Below the pieces are notes generated by a model, which saw only the letters and a program-made list of their open reading frames with translations, did no database searches and was not told the origin of the DNA. Shown here piece by piece: positions 43,651 to 55,070 of a DNA stretch of 64,000 bases; the first letter of the stretch is position 1, and each line of letters begins with the position of its first letter. The stretch spans positions 25,589,490 to 25,653,489 of the forward strand of contig NC_135382.1 of assembly GCF_049243985.1 (NCBI RefSeq), read 5' to 3'. Position numbers and translations under genes: made by a program. This DNA is from Paroedura picta. Taxonomy: Eukaryota; Chordata; Lepidosauria; Squamata; Gekkonidae.

Positions 43651-44224
43651 TTCTAGCAGAAGGAACCTGAGTGCAAGGCAGAACATGTGGACACATCATC
43701 TTCGGTTAGAAGAGGGCTCTTCTGGGGTGAAGACCTAACTGGCCCTGATGGGGATTCAGATAGTTTTGTGTGAATTAAGAGCATTCTACATTAGCTAGGG
43801 GATGATGTATAGAGATGAGATGAGAGAGCTGTCCCCCCCACCTCCCACCCAGGAAGCCTTTCAGCTATTTCTGATGTTCTTATTGTGAAACAGTTGATAG
43901 GATTAGGAAGAGCCAAAGTGTTTTGCAGAACACAGGAGCCACTGAGAAAAGAGGAAATCATGGTTATTGTTACGTTGAGCCGTAGATAGGCCAGGAACGT
44001 CATCTGAAGCAGGGACTTAGAAGCTCTAAATGCAGTTCTTAAATTGCCCAAAGAACGAGAGAAAGGAAGAGGTCAGCTCCCTTTCTGTACTAAGCAGTGA
44101 AACCGATATTTAATAGACTGGATCCTTTCCGTAAGTGAGAAGTCTTGGCTCCAAAGAAAGGGAGTTTTCGAAGGCGCCGTTCCACAGTGAGAAATGACAT
44201 TTGGAGGGTGTCAACGCAAGTAAA

Positions 44225-44310
44225 GACACTGTAGATTTTTTAAAATGTCAAAACCAGAATCTTGTGGTACCTGTTAGTGAATTTATTCGGATGCAAGCTT
44301 TGTGTACTAG
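44225..44310. mobile_element. Unassigned dispersed repeat (CTTGTGGTACC family)
   Basis: ACCAGAATCTTGTGGTACCT and TTATTCGGATGCAAGCTTTG have the form of a repeat seen in several variants here (45552, 54545, 62615), all with CAGTAGC/GGTGC...AAGACCAACAA-like text. I cannot assign the superfamily. Confidence 0.45.
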
Positions 44311-44945
44311 AGCTGATTTGCGTTGTAATAACTTTGCTTGTCTGTCTGAATCCATAGTTACAGTTCGAGTATCTGTGATATAGCCATTTTGCCAAAACTC
44401 AGCAGGCTTGGGCCTCCTCAATGCTTGGCTATAATCAACTTGGGAGTGCCATGTAAGCCCCCTTAGAGTTTCTTCATGGAAGGAAGATTGGAGATACACG
44501 TAAACGACACACAGAAATGACTTTTGCAGTAGCGAACATTCTTGATTTCTTTTGTAATTACTCCAGGCCACCAGATGGCACTGTTTCATTGGCAATTCCT
44601 GCTGCCGGTGCCTCAGATCAACTGTTCTGTTATGACTTGGGTCAGCCAAGGTCTGCTCAAATCAAGAGCCAGATTTAGAAATTTGAAAGTGAGGAATAAT
44701 ATTAGTTAATTAAGTAAAAAGCAGCAGGGGAAGCCTATTCATAATCACCAGCAGTCTGAGACGACAGAGGCTGGACGGAACAGCAAGCTCACGTACTTCG
44801 GAGATAAAGCCAGGATTTCAGCTGGTGTGAAATCTCTGAAACGTCACTGGTAAGAAAAAAAATGTTTTGTTATTTCTACGTGTTTGTCTGGAAATGGAGA
44901 TACCTTCTGAAAAGCTTTTCATACAGGGTGATGGGAAGCATTCTT

Positions 44946-45490
44946 TCTGATGCATTTATTTATATTTTGACTTGTATGCCACCCCATTCAGACTAGCCGT
45001 GTCGGGGCAGTGTACAACATGGGGGTCCGAAGACATGAATTACATAAAGATGAAAACAGTAAAATCCATGATTTTAAGAAATTAAACTTAACGTATCAAA
45101 ACAAGTTAACAAGGTATCAGCACTGGTGATGTTAAGTTCTGGTCTTCTGCAGATTTGGGGGCAGTAGAGGCAGAAGGGGGGAGGAAGGCCCAATCAGTTG
45201 ACTTTGGTATATTTCTGCTGGCCAAAACCAGCCAGAAGACTTCCGCCCATGAAGAGTTCTGTCTTGCAGGCCCTGGGGAACTTAGGGTGGGCCCTGCTCT
45301 CTCCTGGGCCCTGCTCTCTTCTGGGAGCTTGTTCCACCAGATGGGAGCCAGGGCCAAAAAGAAGCCAATCAAATAGGTCGTAGCTCTGGTTGAAGCCAGG
45401 AATACTTGCTTTGGTCAGAGATCCTCAGCTGGTTGCTATTGGCTGACATTAGTGCTCCTTGGGGGATGTATTCAGATAAGCAATCCCTGA
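44946..45490 (-). mobile_element. L2-type LINE 3' end
   Basis: GCATTTATTTATATTTTGACT begins the antisense tail. It is followed by TTCTGTCTTGCAGGCCCTGG, TTGTTCCACCAGATGGGAGC and GATCCTCAGCTGGTTGC, matching the order at 24293-24740. Truncated, with an internal duplication of CCTGGGCCCTGCTCTCT. Confidence 0.75.
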
Positions 45491-45551
45491 TGTGGGGGTT
45501 ACATCTGTGGAGGCCAATTCACCCATGCAAGACATCACTAGAGATGTTGAA

Positions 45552-45665
45552 CAAATTTTGAGTCCAGTAGCATCTTTAAGACCAACAAAGTTTTATTCAA
45601 TGTATGAGGTTTGGTGTGCACACACACTTTCTCAGATACAATACGTAACATTCACATGCTCAGAG
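45552..45665 (-). mobile_element. Unassigned dispersed repeat (AGTCCAGTAGCA family)
   Basis: GAGTCCAGTAGCATCTTTAA, GACCAACAAAGTTTTATTCA and CACACACTTTCTCAGATAC are the antisense of the copy at 62615-62715. Confidence 0.7.
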
Positions 45666-45888
45666 CTGGTTCTGCTCCATCTGGCATTGAAGGAGCACAA
45701 GGCTGGAGAGGGGTTTATTTCCTGCCGTTCATTTCCTGACTCTATATCCAAAGCAAGTGGGGGGAAGGGGATTGGAGCATGAGGTTGCATGTTTATTTTT
45801 CTTTATGAATAATGTGTAGATGACTTTTTAAAATTCAGGGTCAGTGGGGGTAAAAAGCCCAGTGCAGATTCAGCCCTGCTCACTACAA

Positions 45889-46168
45889 TAATAATAAGAG
45901 TTGGTTTTTATTCCCTTCTTTTCACTGCCTGAAGGAGTCTCAAAGCAACTTCTCAATCACCTTCCCTTCCTCTCCCCACGACAGACACCCTGTGAGATGG
46001 GTGAGGCTGAGAGAGCCTGGATATCACTGCTCGGTCAGAACAGTTTTATCAGTGCTATGACAAGACCAAAGTCACTCAGCTGGCTGCATGTGGAGAAGGA
46101 GCGGAGAATCAAACCTGGATCACCAGATTAGAAGCCGCTGCTTTTAACCATTATACCACGCTGCCTCT
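45889..46168 (-). mobile_element. Sauria-type SINE
   Basis: Full-length minus-strand copy with BovB-like tail and tRNA-like head. A Helitron-like element starts 17 bp downstream at 46186. Confidence 0.88.
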
Positions 46169-46185
46169 CTATATGGCTTGCAACA

Positions 46186-46548
46186 TCTGTAAACCGCTGG
46201 AAGTGGTATAAATAAATGGTTAAGGCCTAAGTGGGAGGAGAAAGGGGAGGGGCCAGTCTGGGATGGGGGCCAAAGGGCATTGGCCCCTCACCCAGACTGA
46301 CAAGAATTCCAGCCTGTCCCGACTGCCTGGAGTTCGCCGTGGCCTGGGGCCTTGTCAGATAAGGGCCGGCTGGGGGAGGCTTCCCTGCAGGCCTCAGAGC
46401 AGGCCTGCCACATCGGCGGGTGACTCAGCGGGGAGGGGAGTGGGCGGCCATGGGGGTCCCTGTATGGGGTGTGGCCCGGGTGTGTGGGGGCCACCGCCAC
46501 AGCCCCCCCTTTCAATGCCCACTCAGATGAGTGGGCTTTGAAGCCTAG
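46186..46548 (+). mobile_element. Short Helitron-like element (363 bp)
   Basis: Begins TCTGTAAACCGC directly after A, then TAAATAAATGGTTAAGG. Ends with a hairpin (GCCCACTC/GAGTGGGC, 4-nt loop), eight bases, CTAG, and a following T. These are the hallmarks of Helitron ends: TC start, hairpin near a CTRR end, insertion between A and T, no target duplication. A GC-rich inner hairpin (46254-46299) is present. Both ends match the large element at 55888-57354. There is no coding capacity, so it is non-autonomous. Confidence 0.8.
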
Positions 46549-47499
46549 TCATTCTCATAATTGGTTAGGCTGAGAGAGTAGGATTGGCCCAAGGTCACTC
46601 AACAAACCTTCATGAATATGTGTGTTGAAGTTGTACAGATAAGCCCCCTTACCAGACCATCATACTTCTGGTCATTTGAGAAAACCTGAATCCGCTGCAT
46701 GTGCATTCAAAAGAAATGTTAGATCTAAACCAACCTTGTACGGACCCAGTCCCAAGTGGATCCTTCCTATGAAAGAAGGTACAGAGGGAAGCAGGTGTAG
46801 GGAGTAAAAGGAGAAACTGAACTGCTGACCGAAACCTTCAATAGGGACAAAGTAAAGGCTTCACTATACTGATATTTCTTTGTCAGAGGAAGCATTCCCC
46901 AAACCTCTTTAAAAAAGTGTGATAAAAATGCTCACTGGCTCTCCTTCTGATCAGATGAATGCTGGAGACAGAGACAGTTAATGGTTTCAAAGGGAATTGC
47001 CACTGATTCAAGAGCATCTTTCCTTCTTCTGGGATGTGCCTACCTGGTACAACATACAGTCTGCTGCACATAGAAGTCCAGTCCCTGTCTTCTCCTAGAC
47101 AGCTGCTGCCTGTCCGAATACGCAAGACTGCAGGGGATGAACCAATGGTTTGCCTCAGCCTAATCCACATGAGAATTGGCAGATTTCTGAAATGCTCCTA
47201 TAGAGTCTGTTTAGTGGAAAAAAAAGTAGAACCGAGTGGATAGGGCTACCTTTTCTCCAGGAAAAGGGTTGGATCTTGCCAACTTCTTCACAAAAAACTT
47301 TCCCACTAAATCATACTCAATTCCTTTTCTTTTTAAATTACATCCTCCATTCTCTCAAGTTCCACAATGCACCGCCATATTATTCTGGGTGCCCTTTTGA
47401 AGAAAATCTGTCTGGATCCAATCCCTCCAGTCCAATTCCATTCCGAGCAAAAACCAAATGACCTGGCTTCGAAAGGAACAGAATCCAGTGAAAACGCCC
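46549..47499. other. Intergenic sequence, no feature seen
   Basis: No exon or named repeat seen. Confidence 0.4.
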
Positions 47500-48780
47500 C
47501 ACCCCCCTCCACTTAAATGACAGTGAACTAAACAAATCTTTTGGTCATTATCTAGCAGTCTGGGCTATTCACACCGAGCCCAACCCCTGGGACTGAACGT
47601 CAAGATTTACAGCGTCTATTAAGGAGGCTCAGAAGGAACAAACAAAACCCAACACAGTGCCATCTGCCCAGCAAGGAGCAAGGTTGGGGGGTGGGGGGGG
47701 GAGGAGAAAGGGGAGGGAAGGGGAGGTTTGGAGGCCTAGTAGGACTGTGTCCCTTGCTCATGACACTTGCCCACTGGCTCTGAATTACAGTGCCAAATGG
47801 AGACCTGGCTAATTTGCCACCTCGTTATGCTCGCTCTCATTCCCCGAACAAAGTCTCCCGGCTTCTTTATGCCAGTAGGGAAAGAGCTTTGGAACGCATT
47901 AAGGCTGATTGTCGCCACCTTCCCCGAGCCAGCCTCTGAGCAAAGCTGCTTTTAAGCAAGTTTTATTAGAAATGTGCCTTTTTAACTGTGCTCGGGGAGT
48001 CCGCTGCCAGACTTCGAAATGATGCCTCTCGGTCGCTTTATTTATTCCTTGAGAAATAGCAGTCATTTATTTTTTTATTTCCGCCCCCCCCCCTCCTTAC
48101 TGCAACATGCTCTTTCTTCAATTAATCATTTTGATTTCCGCACGCTGTGCATATGTCATTTTTCCCCTTGCAGTGTTAAGACTTTATCAAGTATCTCTCT
48201 TGTAGCATTTAATAAATCATTTGTTGCTTGTTCTTTCGCACGGGGTCCTTCAAGTGAGTCTTAGAACGTCAGCCTTGCTGCTACATTACTTTTTCTTTTT
48301 TTTGACACTCCGGTTTTTCACTTATGGGCTGTAACTCAAAACCGGAGACAGCCGCTAGAAAAATAGGATGCAGCCTCTAATCTCCAAACATTTGTTTCAA
48401 TAGCCCGTACAAACTTCATCTAATCATATTATTTATCATCATTTCTTCTGTTTCTGAGGATGCCGTGAAAAAGTGTGAGTATTGGGTGGGTGGGGGGGGA
48501 GAGGGGGTGCGTCGGAGAGGTAATAAATACATCCAGTAAAATATGAACTGAGATGACACGAGTTATAGGAGGTGATATAATACACTCTGAGTTTATATTC
48601 TTTAGTTTACAGGCTGTGCAAAGGACTCCGAAATCTCTCATTAAAACGTCTTTAATCCGTCTGACAGTCTGCTTGGAGCCTCATAACTCTCTTTGCGCAG
48701 AGCGTGTTTCTTTGGAAAGTGTAACACATTTTTTAAAGACCACGCAGGAAGGGAATGCTTTCTAGACCGAACTCAAGCAC
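47500..48780. promoter_or_regulatory. Candidate conserved non-coding block, largest in the window
   Basis: About 1.3 kb almost free of repeats, apart from G-rich (47686-47728, 48482-48510) and C-rich (48086) runs. Contains CTTCAATTAATCATTTTGATT, GCATATGTCATTTTTCC and TTTAATAAATCATTTG. The texture fits a developmental enhancer cluster. Not tested by alignment. Confidence 0.35.
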
Positions 48781-49014
48781 GGCACCTGTCACCTGAGATG
48801 TAGGAACTGAGGCTGCATTTTTCACTTGTCTGGGAGAAAATGTCAAACGCCACACCTGCTTCCCAGGAGAGGGTTGGAGGACACGTTATAGTGGCAAATG
48901 TGCTTTTGCTAAGCAGGGTTTGGGTGGGGCTTCAGCAGGAGACCCGTCCACCCCCAACCCCCGGGGAATCCTATGTGAGCTGCTCTGAGTTCCATTCTAG
49001 AAGGAAGACAGGAT

Positions 49015-49200
49015 ATAAAAAGCATACAGGCCCTGCTGGATCATACCAGTGGTCCGTCTAGTACAGCATCCTGTTTCACACAATTGCCAAACAAGTGCCC
49101 TGTAGGGGCAACAGGCAAAGACCCTCCATTGATGGTGCTTCCTAGCAGTGGTATTCACAGGTCTGCTGCCTCTGAGCATGGAGGTTCCCTTTACCCAGCA
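49015..49200 (+). mobile_element. Unassigned dispersed repeat (GCCCTGCTGGATCA family)
   Basis: GGCCCTGCTGGATCATACCA, GTGGTCCGTCTAGTACAGCA, TCCTGTTTCACACAATTGCC and CTGAGCATGGAGGTTCCC form a text I know as common in squamate genomes. I cannot name its class with certainty. Confidence 0.6.
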
Positions 49201-50009
49201 GGGCTAATATGGTAACACTTCCACAAATGTGTGGATGTGTGTCCAGAGACTGCAGTGAGGAGTTGGCTTGCATGTGTGTGCGAGGAGCAGAATACCGGAA
49301 TCATTTCCTTAGAGAGGGGACTGAGAGGAGTAAGTTTTCAGGAGGAGGAGAATGATAAGAGGCCTGATTGAAAGATTTTAATACTAATGTGAGGTTTGTT
49401 GAGGAACTGGTGAAATTGTGCGTGTGTGTAGGGATGTACCCTAAGCAAATAAAATACCAAATTGAAGCACAGATAAATCACACGTCCCTTACCCTAACTA
49501 ACAATATGCCAACAAAAAACCCAAAACAAAATAACATACACATTTTTTTTAATCCATCAAAAGATACGGCAGGGATTCTTAAATTTGTTTATACAGAACA
49601 GGTCACTCTACCAATGAGCCCTGTGACAAGTGCCTGGATAAGTGGGACAATTAAATCACCTGTTCAGCTCAGCTGTTGATGCAAAGAACAGAAGATGATA
49701 AACACTTTATATATGAAGAAAAATCGAACTTTCCCCACAAAGCCCCTCCATACATTAACCAAACATGTAAAGTGAGAGAGCAGGCATGAGTGTTCTTTCC
49801 CATGGCTATGTTGCTGTTACTTGTGAGAAGGACATGGGATGATTGGTTCAACTGGAAGGTGCATTCCTGTGTAGGGATAGTCCACTTTAGGACCAGACAG
49901 AGAATATAAGCCAGGCGTTCTCAATCAATACCATGTTGACCTGTTGCATGCCAAGAAAAAGAATACTTTGGTGGTGTAAAATACCATCGAGTTGTGCCAA
50001 TTTATAGTG
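49201..50009. other. Intergenic sequence, no feature seen
   Basis: No exon or named repeat seen. Confidence 0.4.
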
Positions 50010-50370
50010 GCCCCTTTCTTAACCAGGGTTTTCGTGAAACCTTGGGGTTTCTTGACAGCTCTGGAAGGGTTTCTTGAATGGCTGGGTGTTAATTAATTTG
50101 AATATAGTTTTTAATTTCTTAAAGATTTATTGGGTGATTTGACCATATGCCCTCCCAAAATGGCTAAGGATGGGCCTGGAGGAGGCGGGAAGGGGAGGGG
50201 CTCCTGTTGGGCATATATTCTGCTTCCAAATCTGCTTCCAAATTCCAATAAGATATGCAATGCTAACAAACCATATTCTGCACGATTGAACCACTTCTGG
50301 GGTTTCTCGAAGCCTGAAGAATGTTTCAGGGGTTTTTCAACAGTAAAAAATTCGAGAGCGGCTCTTTAGG
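50010..50370. mobile_element. hAT-type non-autonomous element (reverse copy of the 29533 family)
   Basis: CCTTTCTTAACCAGGGTTTT, TTTATTGGGTGATTTGACC, and near the right end GAATGTTTCAGGGGTTTTTC match the element at 29533 in reverse. It is longer and keeps the part deleted there. Ends are approximate. Confidence 0.75.
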
Positions 50371-50795
50371 GTTTTCCAGGCAAGAGAAGAAGTGATCTGC
50401 CATTGCCTCCTTCGGCATAACAATCATGCACTGGAGAGCCAGTTTGGTGTAGTGGTTAGGAGTGTGGACTTCTAATCTGGCATGCTGGGTTCGATTTTGC
50501 ACTCCCCCACATGCAGCCATGGGTGACCTTGGGCTCACCACGGCACTGATAAAGCTGTTCTGACCAAGCAGTGATATCAGGGCTCTCTCAGCCTCGCCCA
50601 CATCACAGGGTGTCTGTTGTGGGGAGAGGAAAGGGAAGGCGACTGTAAGCCGCTCTGAGCCTCCTTTGGGTAGGGAAAAGCGGCATATAAGAACCAACTC
50701 TTCTTCTTCTCCTTCCTTAGTGGTCTCCCATCCAAGTACTAACCAAGGCTGATCCTACTTAGCTTTGAAGATCTGGCAAGATCAGCTATCCACAT
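50371..50795 (-). mobile_element. 5S-rRNA-derived SINE split by a Sauria SINE
   Basis: The body part TTTTCCAGGCAAGAGAAGAAG and GATCTGCCATTGCCTCC lies at 50371-50433. The 5S part GGTCTCCCATCCAAGTACTA and GCTGATCCTACTTAGC lies at 50712-50795. The intervening 278 bp are a Sauria SINE. Confidence 0.8.
50434..50711 (+). mobile_element. Sauria-type SINE, young copy, nested
   Basis: GAGAGCCAGTTTGGTGTAGT at the start, intact A and B boxes, and tail AAGCGGCATATAAGAACCAA CTCTTCTTC. It interrupts the 5S-derived SINE. Confidence 0.93.
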
Positions 50796-51239
50796 TACAT
50801 CATGCAAAGGGAATACTGACATGGAGGGAGCATTATGGCTGCATCCTAAGAATCAGTAAAACAGCATTTTATCTTGGTTTGGAAGTAACTTTGGTGATTC
50901 ATGTGCAAGAGCTGAAACAAGGTTCCAGCTTGTTTGTAGATCCTCACTCCCCTGTCCCCCCCCCCCCCAAGCTGTCAAAATGACGGTATGTCTTTCCCAT
51001 AATAAAGTGTCCATAAGCAGCCTCCGGCTGTGTTGTGCTGGTTTTAATCAACCCCATCCCCTTTATTTTCATAGATGTTTCAGGGATTTTGCACCGTGAG
51101 TGGCTCTCCTTCCTCATTGCATGGGGCTGTGTTGGTGTAACAGGAACAGAAGCCATTAATAAAAGATTAAAGGGGAATATGCAAGCAGGATGGGGGGGGG
51201 GAGTGGCAAGGGTTTTAAATTCCAAGTATATCTCCATAG
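50796..51239. other. Intergenic sequence, no feature seen
   Basis: No exon. A run of about 11 C lies at 50958-50968. Confidence 0.4.
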
Positions 51240-51560
51240 ACGCGTCTTTATAAAAGGCAGTTTCCTCGACAGGTGTTGAAATGCAGTTCTCTCTACATGT
51301 TCAATTATAAAATCAGACATGTGAACTTTCAGATTGCTGTGCTGAGCAAAACAGATGCAGGCTTTTAAAGACGATTAAATTAAGGGAATTCAGAGTTTTT
51401 CGGAATCACAATCTCACTCGAGCACAGTTGGGAAACTACAACATTTACCCAAAACCTCATTAAACTATCGTAAACTTTCCGCAGCATTTCTTTTCCGCCA
51501 GCCTTGCTGATTGCCAAGATATTTATGCTGCAAATAGAAGGTCCCTTTCTAAGCCGGACT
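51240..51560. promoter_or_regulatory. Candidate conserved non-coding block
   Basis: Repeat-free, with AAGACGATTAAATTAAGGGA and GCTGATTGCCAAGATATTTA. Inference from texture only. Confidence 0.3.
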
Positions 51561-51859
51561 CCTCCTCCTGATGTATTAGAGGCCTGTTTGGGACAACAAA
51601 TCTGTTTCCATGGGGATACTGGCTTGTGATGTCACCAATGACAAGACCTTCTTGTCTGCAGAAGTAACAGCTCTGGGATCTTGAGTAGAGTTTCCCCTCA
51701 AAGCCTATTGAGTTCAATGGACATGCAAGGGTATAACTCTGTTTAGGATCACGCTGCAAGAGATTTGGGAAAGGAATTTTCAGTGGGACAGAAAAAGACC
51801 CCAACAGCTCCATAAAGTAACAGCAACTCCAGACAGCGGTATTAGTCAGTTGCAATAAA

Positions 51860-51905
51860 CTCAAGTAGGAATCCTGTAGCGCCTATAAGGCAAATGAGTT
51901 TTCAT
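51860..51905. mobile_element. Fragment of an unassigned dispersed repeat
   Basis: GGAATCCTGTAGCGCCTATAA resembles the CAGTAGCACCTTTAAGACC text of the repeat at 62615. Short and uncertain. Confidence 0.3.
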
Positions 51906-52479
51906 TGTAACACGAAAATTCGTTGACTTTTCTACAAACTTCATTTCTGCAAAACTGGTCTTCTTTGGCTTGTTGGTTTCAGAGATGCCACAAGCATCTT
52001 GTTTATTTTTGGAGACAACAACCATATGTATCCTTTCTACATTAAGGTCAGCTCTGGGTGGTTCCTTCCCTAAATTAGTCTTACAATACTTTACATATAA
52101 GTATTTCAGTGGGGCTAATGTTTTATGGTTCTGGGAACTGTCCCAGAGATCTCACTTGGTTTGTGATTCATTTGCTGTCCCAAAGGAAATATTGCAACTA
52201 TTTTGTGAACTCTAGTAGAAGGATCTAGAAGGATGAACACATATTTTTTAGTGTGTTGGAAATGGTTTCAACACAGCTTCGTTGCCTTACAAGCAACAGC
52301 CTTGGAATTCAGCAACTGGCCGTTCAGGCAACTTCCATAGCATTTTCACTAAATTGCGCTATTCAGAACTCTTTGATAGAAGTTGTTAACTGTTCAGTCA
52401 GTATCAATGTAAGTTTATCATATAGAAGACATGATTTTTACAAAAATCCTTGAGTGATTTCCCATTATTTGTTTGCATT

Positions 52480-53330
52480 TATGATTCATTGATTTCTGAT
52501 CCTCTCCTCCTCAGTTACAGCTAAGCTCGTGGAGAACTGACTGGCATACCTGGTTTGTTGTAGTCTTGGAATCTGTGTTCTCCTGCCTTGAGTTCCCCCA
52601 CAGGATATTTTCCCTTCTTTTTCACACCTGGAACATTTTGTGAGTTTTCTCTGCTGAGTGAGTTGACCAGGTGACTGGTTGATATGGCTGGGCTGTTTGT
52701 ATTTCCTTCCTTGTGGGTTCTCCCATCCAAAAAACTTATATGTTTGTCGAAGGGCATTTGAATCTCTTTGTGTCGAGTCCTCAGGAGAATTGTAGTGAGG
52801 GGCCATAGCAATTTACATTTCTTACTAGAACTAACTTTTGCAGGGAGGTTGAAGCTGAAGATAAAAGGTATCAATCTGGCCAGTTTACTATGGTTGCTTT
52901 GTACCACCTTACTTCCTCTCTGATGGTTGTTATAGGACTTGTATTAGGCATACCATAGCTCTAATACCTGGGGAAGGCACTGGCAAACCACCCCGTATTG
53001 AGTCTGCCATGAAAAAGCTAGAGGGCGTCATCCCAAGGGTCAGACATGACCCAGTGCTTGCATGTATTTACCTTTACCTTTACCTTTAGCTCTAATACAG
53101 AGAGTGTGTCTGGTGTTTCCAGTGTCCTAGCTGTTCTGTTTATAGGTGGGGCCAAGGTGACATCAAATAGGTTACCCTGGATGTTTCCATATCTGGCCGA
53201 CATGAGACCATTGTCACAATGCTGTTCTATGATTGAAAGTATTGACATGGACTGTGGACCAGTTGCTCTGAGCTTCTTGAAGTTGCGTCTTTTTGAAAAT
53301 AGCTTTTCTCTGATGTGGATACGACCTAGA
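52480..53330 (-). mobile_element. Possible decayed retroelement coding remnant
   Basis: Over about 850 bp the minus strand shows overlapping protein-like segments, one with a basic, Cys-containing stretch that recalls a retroelement gag nucleocapsid. It is clearly broken in several places and old. A truncated SINE (52968-53086) has inserted into it. The family cannot be named from sequence by eye. Confidence 0.2.
52968..53086 (+). mobile_element. 5'-truncated ACCTTT-tail SINE with 12-bp TSD
   Basis: Only the 3' 119 bp (CTGGGGAAGGCACTGGCAAA to repeated ACCTTT) is present, flanked by TAGCTCTAATAC at 52956-52967 and 53087-53098. The truncation plus duplication show target-primed reverse transcription. 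Confidence 0.92.
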
Positions 53331-53600
53331 AGAAGAGTTGGTTTTCATACCCCACTTTTCACTACCCAAAGAGTTCTTGAAATGACTTCCAATCGCCTTC
53401 CCTTCCTTGCCTCACAATAGATACCCTGTGAGGTAGGTGGGGCTGAGAGAACTCTGACAGAATAACTCTGTGAGAATAGTTTTAACAGGGTGACTAGCCC
53501 AAGGTCACCCAGCTGGCTGCATGTGCAGGAGTGGGGAATCAAATCTGATTCTCCAGATTCAAGGCTGCCATACTTAATAATTACACCAAACTGGCTTTCT
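53328..53600 (-). mobile_element. Sauria-type SINE
   Basis: Full-length, moderately diverged minus-strand copy with AGAAGAAGAGTTGG at the tail and GCCAGTTTGGTGTAATTATT at the head. Confidence 0.88.
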
Positions 53601-53930
53601 AATTATGCTGGGGCTGTACCAGGTTCAGGGATTGAGATGGCAATGTTAAACAATTCATTCTATCATTTGTGAACACACCAACTGGTGAAGATAAAGGTAA
53701 CCATGCTGATCAGTGGCTGCTTTAGCCCTTCAAAATGGCTACCAGGAAATGATGTCAGTATGCAACAGCATACCATGAAGATTATTCTTATTCATAAGCA
53801 GTCCAGAAAATAGCTTCAGATAGTCCAGAAAATGGAAGCCACATTCCTTTATCTACAGCATATAATGTAAGGCAGGTCATAAAGAAATTTGAAACAAAAC
53901 AAGGGGTTACACAGTTGAAGAGACACAAAT

Positions 53931-54133
53931 AGAAATATACTGTGTAATAGGCAAAATTAGTGCATACCTTTCAAATACAAGAAAAATTGTTTGCAGACAA
54001 TATATGTCTTGTATTTGTCGCTTTAGAGGAATAAATACAAGCAATAAATACACGGCATCTATTGTCTGCAAACAATTTTGTATTGTATTGGAAGGATATT
54101 TACTTTTTGTTTTCAATTTCATGGTATATTTCT
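53931..54133. repeat. Imperfect 203-bp palindrome
   Basis: Arms of about 100 bp face each other with almost no spacer. The core AATTGTTTGCAGACAATA (53985-54002) has its exact reverse complement at 54060-54077. The outer ends AGAAATATAC and GTATATTTCT also match. The form is that of a foldback MITE, but no second copy lies in the window. Confidence 0.8.
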
Positions 54134-54544
54134 GTTCATAAAGAACTTTGACCTCTGAGGATTTCATTATAGTCTTGTCTGAGGTGGTTCAGCCTCCTCC
54201 ACCATTTCTACAAAGATTTAAGTTTTAATTTAAATGACTATGAAGCAGAGAGGGAATTGGCCCCTTTGACTTCTCTATTTCATGTTGTGGCTAGATTTGT
54301 ATCAGTATTATTTACAGATGAAGACAGGTAGCCATTTGAGCACAATATATGACCGTATTAAAAAGAAAAGACTGTTTTTGTTAAGCTGCGTCACACAGAC
54401 ATGGAAGGACGCTGTTATTCCCACCCACCCCCAAGTTGTAAACATACATAGTAGAGTCAAGGTTTTATCCTCCACTATGAAAAAAATGATTTTGGGGGGA
54501 AAAACTGACGTTGTAAAGGTTCTGAGACATCACATTTTCTAAAG

Positions 54545-54645
54545 AGCTGGCTCTGATTCCAGCGGCCCCTTAGAGACCAAGAAGATTTTGGGGTGTACTA
54601 ACTATTGAGAGTCAAAGCTGCTTTCGTCAGGTAGTCAACACACAC
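54545..54645. mobile_element. Unassigned dispersed repeat
   Basis: GCTCTGATTCCAGCGGCCCC, TTAGAGACCAAGAAGATTTT and GAGTCAAAGCTGCTTTCGTC are a variant of the family at 62615. Confidence 0.5.
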
Positions 54646-54732
54646 TTCATGTGACCCTCTGAAACCTTTTTAACCATTCAAATCGTAATAATTTCTATCT
54701 GAGCAAATGTGATCCATTTAAAAGGTCTCGAG

Positions 54733-55062
54733 CACTCTTTTTCAGTCTTTTGACCATGGAGGGGCCCCTGAAGTAATTGCTCAAACTTTGAGGAGCCCTG
54801 GAAGTGATGTCAGCAGGCCTCGCCCACTGCCACACCCCTAGAAGTGACATCACTACCTGCACCCTTCACTCTCCTTTTGCTCCCTGCCCCTGCCTTTACT
54901 ACTACTATGGCGGCAATGCTTCATGTAGGCCGGAAAGAAGAAGAGGAGCTGTGAAGACAGCCTGTAACTCCCCATACCACGCCACTATAGAGTTCTCATG
55001 GACCTCATTCAGAACTCCTGCAAACCCCCAGGGATCCCCAGGCCCCTGGTTGGGAATCCCTG
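54733..55062. mobile_element. hAT-type non-autonomous element, 330 bp
   Basis: Starts CACTCTTTTTCAGTCTTTTG and ends CCTGGTTGGGAATCCCTG, roughly inverted. Flanked by GTCTCGAG and GTCTAGAG, an 8-bp duplication with one difference. The interior is GC-rich and non-coding. Confidence 0.8.
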
Positions 55063-55070
55063 GTCTAGAG

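Noticed and set aside
50434-50510. tRNA genes at the SINE heads
   Set aside because: The A and B boxes are present, but no complete cloverleaf or terminator; each head continues into a SINE body.
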